DNA of 64,000 nucleotides from Prevotella sp. MA2016 (GTDB taxonomy: Bacteria; Bacteroidota; Bacteroidia; Bacteroidales; Bacteroidaceae). The number at the start of each line of letters is the position of its first letter. Positions within the stretch are counted from its first letter, which is position 1. The stretch is from NCBI RefSeq assembly GCF_000619825.1, contig NZ_KK211036.1, positions 1 to 64,000 on the forward strand. Reading direction: 5' to 3'. A program made the position numbers and the translations under genes. The notes below the pieces were generated by a model. That model searched no databases and had not been told where the DNA came from. It was given only the letters and a program-made list of their open reading frames with translations. Shown here in pieces: positions 44,501 through 52,557 of this stretch.

Positions 44501-45499
44501 ATGCCCCACCCAGATGGTGCCGTCGCGGTCGCTGGTCAGGCAGGTCACATTATCAGAGGGCAGCGAGAGCTGCTTTTCGCGTTGGTGGCGCAGCGACGTG
44601 ATGGCACCTGTATTCTTATTATATATAAACAACCCCTTGTGGTCGGTGGCTATCCAGATATTGCCGCGCTGGTCGTCCATCATGTCGCGGATGGCATTGT
44701 TGAGCGATGCTCCTGAGGTGTAGGGCAGGTTTACCATCTCGTTTACGTAGCGCCCGCCAACAATCAATCTGCAGATATGCTCTTCGCGCGTGCTGTACAC
44801 CCACAATGTTCCATCGGCATCAGCCATCATACTGGTCTCGCCAATTGACTGATTCATCACTTCGGGCAATTTCTCCTTATACAGTTCGCCCGTGCTGCTA
44901 TGAAAATGCCACACTGCATGGTTGGCGCTGAAATACAAACCATCCGAAACTTCGGCCACCACATGAGCAGTCTTACCTGGTAGTGGCGTTTTTTTCTCCC
45001 ACGAATTAAGTTCTTTGGTGTGATAGTCGTAGCGGAAGATACCATGCTCGGTGAGCACCCATAATGCACCTTTAGCACCTACTTTTACCTTGAAAGCACC
45101 ATTGAAATGCATGCCAAGACTGTGGAGCAACTGGAGTGGGTTGGCATTGAACTGCGCTATGCGGGTGTCATAGATACTGTAGGAACCGCTTTCTGTTTCT
45201 ATCCAGATATGACCGGCAGCATCCTCTTCTATCGAAGTGATGGTCTGGTCGAATACTTCATGCAGCTGGGGGATAGAACTCTCGGGGAAACGGATCTTCA
45301 CCTGATGCCCATCGTAGCGATTCAAACCTTGGTAGGTGCCTATCCATAGATAACCTCTACTATCGGCCAACAAACTGGTGACGGCATTGCTCCGCAAACC
45401 ATCAACGATTCCTAAGGTCTTGAATGTTGTGTTTGTGACGGATTGTGCCAGCATTATCTGGGTGAAGAATAGTAATAGAGGTAATAAATATCGTTTCAT
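41528..45499 (-). CDS. Hybrid two-component system regulator of the PUL
   Basis: A 1323-residue one-protein signalling system. After a signal peptide (ending near MLAQ) come about 700 residues of beta-propeller repeats with the Y_Y_Y-type C-terminal part, acting as the periplasmic sugar sensor, then a transmembrane helix (MYCVYALMAIAILLFI). Inside follow a kinase with phospho-acceptor His822 in NISHDLRTPL, an ATPase domain, a receiver with Asp1116 in VISDVMMPGIDG, and a C-terminal AraC-type DNA-binding domain (RSTLYKKLM, RGRALLESSQMQITEIAYAV). Such proteins switch on the adjacent SusC/D operon on binding a specific oligosaccharide. A -7 box (minus-strand TAACTTTGC) is at 45524-45532. Confidence 0.95.
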   Translation of the reverse strand: MKRYLLPLLLFFTQIMLAQSVTNTTFKTLGIVDGLRSNAVTSLLADSRGYLWIGTYQGLNRYDGHQVKIRFPESSIPQLHEVFDQTITSIEEDAAGHIWIETESGSYSIYDTRIAQFNANPLQLLHSLGMHFNGAFKVKVGAKGALWVLTEHGIFRYDYHTKELNSWEKKTPLPGKTAHVVAEVSDGLYFSANHAVWHFHSSTGELYKEKLPEVMNQSIGETSMMADADGTLWVYSTREEHICRLIVGGRYVNEMVNLPYTSGASLNNAIRDMMDDQRGNIWIATDHKGLFIYNKNTGAITSLRHQREKQLSLPSDNVTCLTSDRDGTIWVGHLKAGLSYTSNANNIMQPHALKCGDILAMAYDTHGHLWMGTDGDGVYIEKADGSIIKTSLPNITVMSLLSDGHGGMWAGTYNQGLYHLVNASQWKRYATELGTFPSETVWTLAADNNGRIWSSSPIGKTVIFNPQDESTHVVTTDNGEDIRGNAVRYDGDGTMYIGSVYGLWRYQLATNKCSVSFGNKHQTQQWMSQMIIDVKTDKRQGLMILVHPDGMTVFDTKRDTLSYIQRTTDIIKGLVSDHEGTYWVCTTSGTVVGILPQRHRGGIELIRRSFQPYVGMPQFYFNGDAMTLSPNGQILMGGTEGYMSINPHQLMASKAEDRPLSISEIAVGDSLINERTTTINLNYDDAYLSVRFFAGSLENVRHTRYAYRLVGQTSDWVLTDQPAVSFHALPPGQYTLQLCVCREDGSMSPPQELTINVAPPFYRTIPMYCVYALMAIAILLFIRSQMHKRQQARSEQQRQMMERQKIEQITEMKLQFFTNISHDLRTPLTLIISPLEQIIKKLEQGSSINSLQAQLHNVYKNAQLLLQEVNSLLDFRRLDAGGETLNLQRGDIVDHLNSILVSFGDYAEERGIHLAFEHEVDSYVLDYDREKMNKVIYNLFSNALKFTPAGGSVTLRINLTSTYVLIAVADTGKGIPDADKPNIFKRFYQSSSNDSSQTGSGIGLHIANDYVKLHHGTISVADNHPKGSIFTITLPIASNSHQIKAEAATDGAATTEPFVEPQSNTRKSILVVDDNQDMLSFVSSCMKEYFDVYTASDGAEALQVLQQQQIDLVISDVMMPGIDGFELCRRVKTDINLSHIPVILLTARTTDVSRIEGLQLGADDYLTKPFNVEVLRLRVQKFIDWEQNNHHQFRQKLNIEPSEITITPLDEQFIQKVISLVEKNISDSEFSVEAMAAEVAMSRSTLYKKLMAITGQGPAEFIRTIRIKRGRALLESSQMQITEIAYAVGFTTVKSFTMNFKAVYGVTPSEFQKSNLSTVSQGK

Positions 45500-45523
45500 A
45501 TTTACAGCGGTTATATTGACGTT

Positions 45524-45532
45524 GCAAAGTTA
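45524..45532 (-). promoter_or_regulatory. -7 element for the hybrid regulator
   Basis: Minus-strand TAACTTTGC, 24 bases before the ATG. Confidence 0.6.
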
Positions 45533-45613
45533 ACACTTTTTTTGGTAATAGCTCATGCTGCGCCAGCTTTTTTGAGGGGGTGTAGGAGTCATCATGTTTC
45601 CAAAAAGGGAATT

Positions 45614-45674
45614 GATGTTTCGATGGCGACAAAAAAACGCGCTGCAACACAAATCTTCCTTTTTTTGAAACATC
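45614..45674. promoter_or_regulatory. Inverted repeat upstream of susC, possible regulator site
   Basis: GATGTTTC (45614-45621) and GAAACATC (45667-45674) are perfect inverted copies. ATGTTTCC near 45594-45601 and ATCGTTTCC after the second copy are partial repeats. The right copy lies 29 bases before the -7 box, where an AraC-type activator would sit. Confidence 0.45.
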
Positions 45675-45702
45675 GTTTCCCCTTGCTTCGGAATAAACGT
45701 AC

Positions 45703-45711
45703 TACATTTGC
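45703..45711 (+). promoter_or_regulatory. -7 element of the susC operon
   Basis: TACATTTGC, with TTG at 45683-45685 as the -33 element. It gives a leader of about 50 bases before the ATG at 45766. Confidence 0.65.
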
Positions 45712-45765
45712 GGTGTGATCAGATTTAAAAACTTGAGACCAATAATTAATTAACAAATTCTACTT

Positions 45766-48700
45766 ATGCAAAAAAACAGTTTAAAGCAATCTATGCTCAT
45801 CGTGCTCTTTGTCACGATGCAAGCTGTGTTTAGCACCCTTTCGGCTAAGCCGATTACTGGTAAAGTGACATCTGCTACAGATGGCGAACCACTAATTGGC
45901 GCAACCATTCAGGTGCAAGGAAGTCATGCAGGTATCGTTACCGATCTGGAAGGTAACTATACCATCAATGCAGAACAAGGTCAGACCTTGGTATTCTCGT
46001 ATGTGGGTTATCTCACTAAAAATGTAAAAGTTGGTAATGGCAGTACTATCAACGTAGTGCTGGAAGAAGACCGACAGTCGCTCGACGAGGTGGTTGTGAT
46101 TGGTTATGGTGTGCAGAAGAAAAAACTGCTCACGGGCGCCACTACGCAAGTGAAAGGTGAAGACATTGCCAAACTGAACACCACCAATCCGCTGCAAGCC
46201 ATGCAGGGACAAACACCTGGTGTGAGCATCCAGTCAACATCCGGACAGCCTGGCTCTGGCATGAAGGTGAACATCCGTGGTATTGGTACCGTGGGCAGTT
46301 CTGGTCCATTGTATCTTATTGATGGTATCGGTGGTGATATTTCAACCCTGAACCCTGCAGACATCGAGAGTATCGATGTGCTGAAGGATGCTGCCTCGGC
46401 AGCTATCTATGGTGCCCAGGCTGCCAATGGCGTGGTGCTGGTTACTACTAAGAGCGGTAGAGCTGGTAAGGCCGAAATCAGTTTCGATGCCTATCAGGGC
46501 TGGGAGAACGTGGCCCGCAAAGCAAAGATGCTGAACTCGCAGGAGTATATGACCATCATGAATGAACAGCAGATAAACTCGGGTAATCAGCCATACGACT
46601 TTACACAGATGAAGAGTATCTATGACCCCAATGGCAATCTGTATGACACCAACTGGATTGATCAGATGTTCAAGGATAATGCCAAGGTTGAGAGTTATAA
46701 TCTGGGTATTACTGGCGGTAATAAGGTATCAACCTATGCCCTGTCGTTAGGTTACATGAGTCAGGAAGGTATCGTGGGCGGTAAAGACGTTTCGAACTAT
46801 GAGCGCTACAACTTCCGTATCAACTCTGAGCACAATGTGATAGACAAGTTGTTGAAAGTGGGTGAGCAGGTAAGCTATATATATACTAAGAGTACAGGCG
46901 TAGGTGTGGGCAATCAGTATAACAACACCCTGCGTGGCGCTTTTGGCACTTCGCCACTGGCACCTGTATATGCTACCAATATCTTTGATGGAAGTCAGGC
47001 TGATGCTGGTGCTGAGGCCAGTCAGTATAACGGCTTCTACGGCAGTCCGTATAATGCTACCGACTATAGTGATTGGTATCAGTATGATGGCAACCCTTAT
47101 GGCAGCATGATGACCAATACCAATAATCAGAACAAGAGTGCCAACTTCAGTGGCAATGTGTATGCAGAACTCACCCCGCTGAAGGGACTGAAACTGCGCA
47201 GCGTGTTTGGTGCTGTTTATAGCACCAGCGAGTATCGTGGCTTCTCTACGTTCTATCACTTCAGTCCATATAGTTATAACGACACCCGCACCTCTGTTAG
47301 TCAGAGTATGAACCATGGCTTGTCGTTGACGTGGACCAACACGGCCCAGTATGATTTTACTTGGAAGGATGACCATGCCTTCAGTGTGCTGGTTGGTATG
47401 GAAGCTAGCCGATATGAGGGGACATCGGTAAGCGGCAGTCAGGGCTATCTGAAAGAGGGTTTCGACGATTGGCGTCATGCTTATGTGAACAATGGTACTG
47501 CCACATCGAGCGACGATGGCTTGGGAGCAGGCGGCAGTCCTCATGGTGAGTCGCGCAATGTATCTTATTTCGGTCGTCTGGGATGGAACTGGAAGGAGAC
47601 CTATATGGTGAATGCCACCCTGCGTGCTGATGGATCGAGCAAGTTTGCCAGCGGTCATCGCTTCGGCTATTTCCCATCGGTATCAGCTGGTTGGACCGTT
47701 TCTAACGAGCAGTTTATGAAACCTATTGCCTCTTGGCTCGATTTCTTGAAACTGCGTGTGAGCTGGGGACAGGTGGGTAACCAGAATATCTCCGACTACC
47801 AGTATCTGGCTCCTGTAAAGAACACTAATACCCACTATCTGTTTGGTACATCGGGCTACGACGATACAGAGTCGGTATCGGTAATCGGTACCAACTGGGG
47901 CGCATACCCAAGTCGTGTGGCTAATCCCAATGTGACTTGGGAGACATCAGAGCAGTTCAACGTAGGTATCGATGCCCGCATGATCGGAGGACACCTGAAT
48001 GTGAATCTTGACTATTATATCAAGACCACCAAGGACTGGCTGGTTACAGCTCCAGTGCTGGCTACAGTAGGAACAGGTGCACCAACCATCAATGGCGGCG
48101 ACGTGAAGAACACTGGATTTGAGTTCAATCTGGCATGGAATGACATGATTGGCAAGGAGTTCCGTTACAACATCGGCGTAAATGGTGCTTACAATAAGAA
48201 TAAGGTGGGCAATATTCCTACCGACGATGGTATTATCCATGGTGCTACCAATCAGTTGTATGACAACGCACCTGAGTTCTATCGTGCACAGAACGGACAT
48301 GCCATTGGTTACTTCTGGGGATACAAGACTGCAGGCCTGTTCCAGAATCAGCAGGAAATCAATGAGTGGATTGCTAATGGAAACGGCGTGCTGCAGGCTG
48401 ATGTGAAACCTGGTGATGTGAAGTATTACGATGTGAATCATGATGGACAGATCAATGACGACGATAAAGTGGATCTGGGTAATGGTATGCCCGACTTCAC
48501 TTATGGCTTTACATTAGGATTCGACTGGCGAGGTCTCGACTTCTCTGTTCAGGCCAACGGTGCTGCTGGCCAGAAGATAGTGCAGACCTACCGTAATCAT
48601 GCCAATGCACAGGCCAACTATACCACAGAGATACTGCAGCGCTGGACTGGTGAAGGCACCAGCAACCGCATACCTCGCGTGACTACTACCAACATCAACT

Positions 48701-48969
48701 GGCAGTTCTCTGATTTGTTTGTGCATGATGCCGACTATCTGCGCATCTCTACTGTTACACTGGGTTATGACCTGGCTCGTATCTGGAAGAACAAATACTG
48801 CAAGCAGTTGCGTTTGTATGTGCAGGCTCAGAATCTGCTTACATTCACAAAGTATAAGGGAATGGACCCAGAGATTGGTTATGGTACAGATGGATGGGTG
48901 AACGGTGTAGATGTAGGTTACTATCCACGTCCACGTACATTCCTGATTGGAGCAAACGTTAAATTCTAA
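45766..48969 (+). CDS. SusC-type TonB-dependent glycan transporter
   Basis: A 1067-residue outer-membrane transporter. After the signal peptide (ending near LSAKP) comes a carboxypeptidase-regulatory-like domain (about 28-110; ITGKVTSATDGEPLIGATI), then the SLDEVVVIGYGVQKK motif, a plug domain (QGQTPGVSIQSTSG, IRGIGTVG, LYLIDGI, LKDAASAAIYGAQAANGVVLVTTK) and a 22-strand barrel ending in FLIGANVKF. It imports oligosaccharides delivered by the SusD lid, whose gene follows after 16 bases. Confidence 0.97.
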   Translation: MQKNSLKQSMLIVLFVTMQAVFSTLSAKPITGKVTSATDGEPLIGATIQVQGSHAGIVTDLEGNYTINAEQGQTLVFSYVGYLTKNVKVGNGSTINVVLEEDRQSLDEVVVIGYGVQKKKLLTGATTQVKGEDIAKLNTTNPLQAMQGQTPGVSIQSTSGQPGSGMKVNIRGIGTVGSSGPLYLIDGIGGDISTLNPADIESIDVLKDAASAAIYGAQAANGVVLVTTKSGRAGKAEISFDAYQGWENVARKAKMLNSQEYMTIMNEQQINSGNQPYDFTQMKSIYDPNGNLYDTNWIDQMFKDNAKVESYNLGITGGNKVSTYALSLGYMSQEGIVGGKDVSNYERYNFRINSEHNVIDKLLKVGEQVSYIYTKSTGVGVGNQYNNTLRGAFGTSPLAPVYATNIFDGSQADAGAEASQYNGFYGSPYNATDYSDWYQYDGNPYGSMMTNTNNQNKSANFSGNVYAELTPLKGLKLRSVFGAVYSTSEYRGFSTFYHFSPYSYNDTRTSVSQSMNHGLSLTWTNTAQYDFTWKDDHAFSVLVGMEASRYEGTSVSGSQGYLKEGFDDWRHAYVNNGTATSSDDGLGAGGSPHGESRNVSYFGRLGWNWKETYMVNATLRADGSSKFASGHRFGYFPSVSAGWTVSNEQFMKPIASWLDFLKLRVSWGQVGNQNISDYQYLAPVKNTNTHYLFGTSGYDDTESVSVIGTNWGAYPSRVANPNVTWETSEQFNVGIDARMIGGHLNVNLDYYIKTTKDWLVTAPVLATVGTGAPTINGGDVKNTGFEFNLAWNDMIGKEFRYNIGVNGAYNKNKVGNIPTDDGIIHGATNQLYDNAPEFYRAQNGHAIGYFWGYKTAGLFQNQQEINEWIANGNGVLQADVKPGDVKYYDVNHDGQINDDDKVDLGNGMPDFTYGFTLGFDWRGLDFSVQANGAAGQKIVQTYRNHANAQANYTTEILQRWTGEGTSNRIPRVTTTNINWQFSDLFVHDADYLRISTVTLGYDLARIWKNKYCKQLRLYVQAQNLLTFTKYKGMDPEIGYGTDGWVNGVDVGYYPRPRTFLIGANVKF

Positions 48970-48972
48970 AAT

Positions 48973-48978
48973 AGGAGG
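48973..48978 (+). promoter_or_regulatory. Strong Shine-Dalgarno site for susD
   Basis: AGGAGG lies 7 bases before the ATG at 48986. It selects this ATG over the frame's earlier ATG at 48947 within susC. Confidence 0.6.
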
Positions 48979-48985
48979 AATCAAT

Positions 48986-50626
48986 ATGAATATATCAACA
49001 ATATCAAAGACTCTTCTTGTCTTGTTGTCATTCGGGATGATGTCGTGCACAGACAGTTATCTGGATGTAGAGTCAAAGACAGAGTCAAACACCAGTAATT
49101 TCTATAAGACACAGAACGATGCCTATCGCGCACTGATAGGTTGCTACGACGGTTGGCGCCAAACGAGCAGTAATCCTGGGTTTGCATTCTACGTCGCTTC
49201 TGAGGTGATGGGTGCCGAATGCTTTGGCGGTGTCGGAAATACCGACGGACGCGGCTATCAGGTTGTGGATCGATTTGATATCGCACAGTCGTCATCAGAC
49301 CTGAATCTTTTCGAAGCCGATTGGGCACGTTATTACGAAGGCATCTACCGTTGTAACGAACTCATCAAGTACGAAGAGCAGATAGAGTGGAAAAACGAGA
49401 CGCTTCGTGGTACCTATATGGGTGAGTGCCATGCCCTGCGAGCTATCCTGTATTTCGATCTGGTACGTATGTTTGGCAATGTGCCTCTGCTCACAGTAGC
49501 TACCGAGGATAATGTGCCACAGGCTACACCTGCAGAGGTGTATCAGTTGATTTTTGACGATCTGCAGTATGCCATCGACAATATCCCTGCTGGTGCCTAT
49601 CCTAAGGCTGATGCTGCCAACAACGATGGACATGTGACCAAGTATGCTGCCGAGGCGCTTTATGCTCGTGCCTACCTCTTCTATACTGGTTATTATGGTG
49701 CCAATATCGATGGTGTGACCAAGGAGAAGGCGCTTGCCTACTGTGAGGACGTGATTAACAGCGGCGAGTACGAACTGGTATCAGAGTATAAGAACCTGTG
49801 GCCCGCAGCTTCGGCTGGTATTGCTGAGGTGGGCGATGCCGAGACACTGTTGGGCACCTATGCCGGCGATGGTAACAGCGAAACCATATTGGCCATGAAG
49901 TTTACCAACACCCAGGACTATAATGGCAATAACGACTCTAACCGTTGGCAGGTGATGCTGGGTATGCGTAATCTGCCTGTTGCTCCTTACGGACGCGGTT
50001 GGGGAGCCCTCACGGTTAATCCACAGTTTGTCAACCAGTTCGAGGCAGGCGATTTACGTAAGAAGGCCTCGATTATCGACATCGTGAACGAAGGTATCAC
50101 CAAGAACGATGCTTTCGATGCCAGTTACAAGGACCAGCGCGAATATACCGGTTATGTGATAAAGAAATACTCCCCCCTGTGCTTTGCCGATGGCACAAGT
50201 GCAACGAAGATGGATGGTAGCGGTGGATTCCAGGAGCAGAACCATCAAGACTGGGTGATTATGCGTTATGCCGACGTGCTGCTGATGGCTGCCGAACTGG
50301 GTAGCAGCAAAGCCCAGACCTATCTCGACAAGGTGCGTGCTCGTGCTGGCTTGCAGCCAGTGGCTGTTTCTCAGACTGCTATCATGAAGGAACGCAAGTT
50401 TGAGTTTGCTTTCGAGGCTATCAACTACTGGGATCTGCTCCGCCAGGGTGTGGATTATGCAGCCCAGCAGATAGCTACTAGTGGTATTGATGTGATGTCG
50501 GGTGGCAATGCTGATAAGGTGGTGATCTCGGCTGAGAATATCAAAGCCAAGAAGGGACTGTGCCAGATTCCACAGAATCAGATTATCCTCTCTAATGGAG
50601 TGTTGAAACAGAATGCCGGATGGTGA
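48986..50626 (+). CDS. SusD-family glycan-binding lipoprotein
   Basis: A 546-residue surface lipoprotein with lipobox MMSC (Cys near 21). The TPR-like helices that define SusD are recognisable (FYKTQNDAYRALIGCYD, RCNELIKYEEQIEW, ALYARAYLFYTGYYG) and the C-terminal RAGLQPVAVS and FEFAFEAINYWDLLRQG segments are typical of RagB/SusD. It binds glycan and caps the partner transporter. The start 48986 follows the Shine-Dalgarno site. Confidence 0.96.
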   Translation: MNISTISKTLLVLLSFGMMSCTDSYLDVESKTESNTSNFYKTQNDAYRALIGCYDGWRQTSSNPGFAFYVASEVMGAECFGGVGNTDGRGYQVVDRFDIAQSSSDLNLFEADWARYYEGIYRCNELIKYEEQIEWKNETLRGTYMGECHALRAILYFDLVRMFGNVPLLTVATEDNVPQATPAEVYQLIFDDLQYAIDNIPAGAYPKADAANNDGHVTKYAAEALYARAYLFYTGYYGANIDGVTKEKALAYCEDVINSGEYELVSEYKNLWPAASAGIAEVGDAETLLGTYAGDGNSETILAMKFTNTQDYNGNNDSNRWQVMLGMRNLPVAPYGRGWGALTVNPQFVNQFEAGDLRKKASIIDIVNEGITKNDAFDASYKDQREYTGYVIKKYSPLCFADGTSATKMDGSGGFQEQNHQDWVIMRYADVLLMAAELGSSKAQTYLDKVRARAGLQPVAVSQTAIMKERKFEFAFEAINYWDLLRQGVDYAAQQIATSGIDVMSGGNADKVVISAENIKAKKGLCQIPQNQIILSNGVLKQNAGW

Positions 50627-50631
50627 TTTTA

Positions 50632-50659
50632 GTTAAGAGTTAAGAATTAAGAGTTATGA
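50632..50659 (+). repeat. Heptamer array spanning a start codon
   Basis: Four 7-bp units in phase: GTTAAGA (50632), GTTAAGA (50639), ATTAAGA (50646) and GTTATGA (50653). The start codon at 50656-50658 lies inside the fourth unit. Confidence 0.8.
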
Positions 50660-52521
50660 AAACAAAGAATCTATTATATGGGTTGATGATGAGCTTGGTT
50701 TGGCTGATGGTTGCATGTACACCAGAATCAGACAGTATGGGCAACATCGACCTCTCGCCAGCTCAGTTGGCCGAGAACACAGGCTTCTCTGTGGCTGTTG
50801 ACCAATCAACGAATCAGGTGACGTTTAAAAGTCTGCTACCAAGTAGCTACTCTGTTTACTGGGAGTATGGTCCTGCACCTACTTCCGACGATGTGAGCGT
50901 CTCGGGCACCAGCACCAATAGTACCTATCAGGTAGGTGTGGCCTTCGATGGCGATTACTATGTACGTATGGGTGTGCAAACACGAGGTGGAATCGTATTC
51001 AGCGACAGAGCTGCATTCCATATCAATGCAATGAACCCCAACCTCATCTCTGATGCCGCATGGACCATGCTGACAGGTGGTGTAGGTCATTCCAAGACCT
51101 GGGTGCTCGACTTGGATGCGGCAGGTTCCTGTTTGAAGTTTGGTGGACCTAAGTGGTTCTATACCTCTGGCATGAACTGGGATACCTTCCACAATGTGGC
51201 TGGCGAGAACTATCTCGACTCAGAGCAATGGGACTCTTCTACAGCTATCGACCCAACACATGCCAGCGACTGGTATTGGAGTGCCGACTGGGCTGGCAAC
51301 AGTTGGATCTGTGGTGCTGCCGATTTCGGTACGATGACCTTCGATCTGATCAATGGTGCGAATGTGGATGTGAATGGTACTAAAGGTTCGTTCAATATGG
51401 ATGTGGCCAGTCATACCATATCATTCACAGGTGTGATTCCTTTGAGCATTAATCCTGATGATGTAGTAGGGCAGCGCGCTGATGGAAACTACAAGGTTAT
51501 CTATCTCACAGAAAATGCCATGCAGATTCTCTTTGATGGTGGGTCGGACGACAATACACCTTTCTCTCTGAACTATATTGCAAAGGATTTTAAGGATAGC
51601 TACGTGCCTCCTGTTATCACTACCATCACGCTGCCAGAGGACTGGAAGAACTATCTGCAGCCATTCAATCAGACTACCACCACTTATAAGTTTGATGAGG
51701 ACATGCCGTTTGGATGGTTCACACTGGCTGGTGAGGAAATCTCACGCACAGGCTTTGCAGGACATGCAGATATCGCAGATGCAGAGTTTGAATTGAACTC
51801 AAAGACTAAGACATTCAAGATTACCGATATCTCAGGAAATGTCACCGAGGGTACTTACAGCATCAGCGACGACGGCGTACTGAGTTTCTCACAGCTTCCA
51901 TCATTTGGTATTTCTACCAATAAGAACATCAAGTTTGCTTCTGTCACCAATGAGTTGCAGGTGATCTCTTATGAGATTAGTGATCGTACAGGCGATCTGA
52001 CCGACTTGTGGCTGGGAGCAAAACAGTATGACGATCAAGGCAATGCCTATGAGTATCTGGCTTATCATTTCAAGAAGCAGACTGGTGGTGCACAAGTAGA
52101 GAGCTTCACAGGCAAACTGAGCTACTCAGATACTGGCTGGGCATTCTTGGAGAGCTCAGAGGTTTACATCACAGGCGAAGGCGACTACACCTTTACGCTG
52201 ACACCTAACGGCTCTACTAATACCCAGGATCCTTATCTGATGTTCCTCGATGTAGCCAAGATTCTGAAGAAGCATCCTAACACCGATCTCGTGCTGAAGA
52301 GCATTAAGGTGGATGGTAAAGAAGTGCTTGGATCTGAACAAGGTATGGACGATGAGACTATCTCTCGCCAGGTTGGTGATGACCCAACAACAGGTCGCCG
52401 TTATATTCTGAATCCTTGGAACGACGAGTCGGCTTCGCATACAAGTCTATTCAAGTTCAGTAGTTCTATCGAGGTTACCATCGGTGTGAAGTTTGATGTA
52501 GGCGATGTGGTACTGAAGTAA
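50656..52521 (+). CDS. PUL surface glycan-binding lipoprotein (SusE/F position)
   Basis: A 621-residue lipoprotein with lipobox MVAC (Cys near 21). The N-terminal 100 residues look like an Ig-like module (VYWEYGPAPTSDDV); the rest is beta-rich with no catalytic motif, and the C-terminal part (GDYTFTLTP to VGDVVLK) resembles a carbohydrate-binding module. Position right after susD is that of the SusE/SusF or SGBP proteins, which capture polysaccharide on the cell surface. No sequence signature fixes the ligand. Confidence 0.75.
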   Translation: MKTKNLLYGLMMSLVWLMVACTPESDSMGNIDLSPAQLAENTGFSVAVDQSTNQVTFKSLLPSSYSVYWEYGPAPTSDDVSVSGTSTNSTYQVGVAFDGDYYVRMGVQTRGGIVFSDRAAFHINAMNPNLISDAAWTMLTGGVGHSKTWVLDLDAAGSCLKFGGPKWFYTSGMNWDTFHNVAGENYLDSEQWDSSTAIDPTHASDWYWSADWAGNSWICGAADFGTMTFDLINGANVDVNGTKGSFNMDVASHTISFTGVIPLSINPDDVVGQRADGNYKVIYLTENAMQILFDGGSDDNTPFSLNYIAKDFKDSYVPPVITTITLPEDWKNYLQPFNQTTTTYKFDEDMPFGWFTLAGEEISRTGFAGHADIADAEFELNSKTKTFKITDISGNVTEGTYSISDDGVLSFSQLPSFGISTNKNIKFASVTNELQVISYEISDRTGDLTDLWLGAKQYDDQGNAYEYLAYHFKKQTGGAQVESFTGKLSYSDTGWAFLESSEVYITGEGDYTFTLTPNGSTNTQDPYLMFLDVAKILKKHPNTDLVLKSIKVDGKEVLGSEQGMDDETISRQVGDDPTTGRRYILNPWNDESASHTSLFKFSSSIEVTIGVKFDVGDVVLK

Positions 52522-52522
52522 T

Positions 52523-52557
52523 AATTGATAATTCATAATAGAAAATTGATAATTATA
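52523..52557 (+). repeat. Heptamer array abutting a start codon
   Basis: Five 7-bp units in strict phase starting at 52523, 52530, 52537, 52544 and 52551: AATTGAT, AATTCAT, AATAGAA, AATTGAT, AATTATA. The array fills the whole space between two PUL genes and its last base is the A of the ATG at 52557. Confidence 0.8.

Noticed and set aside
45402..45650. Minus-strand 82-codon frame across the regulator/susC gap
   Set aside because: It spans the regulator's promoter and start codon and has no support.
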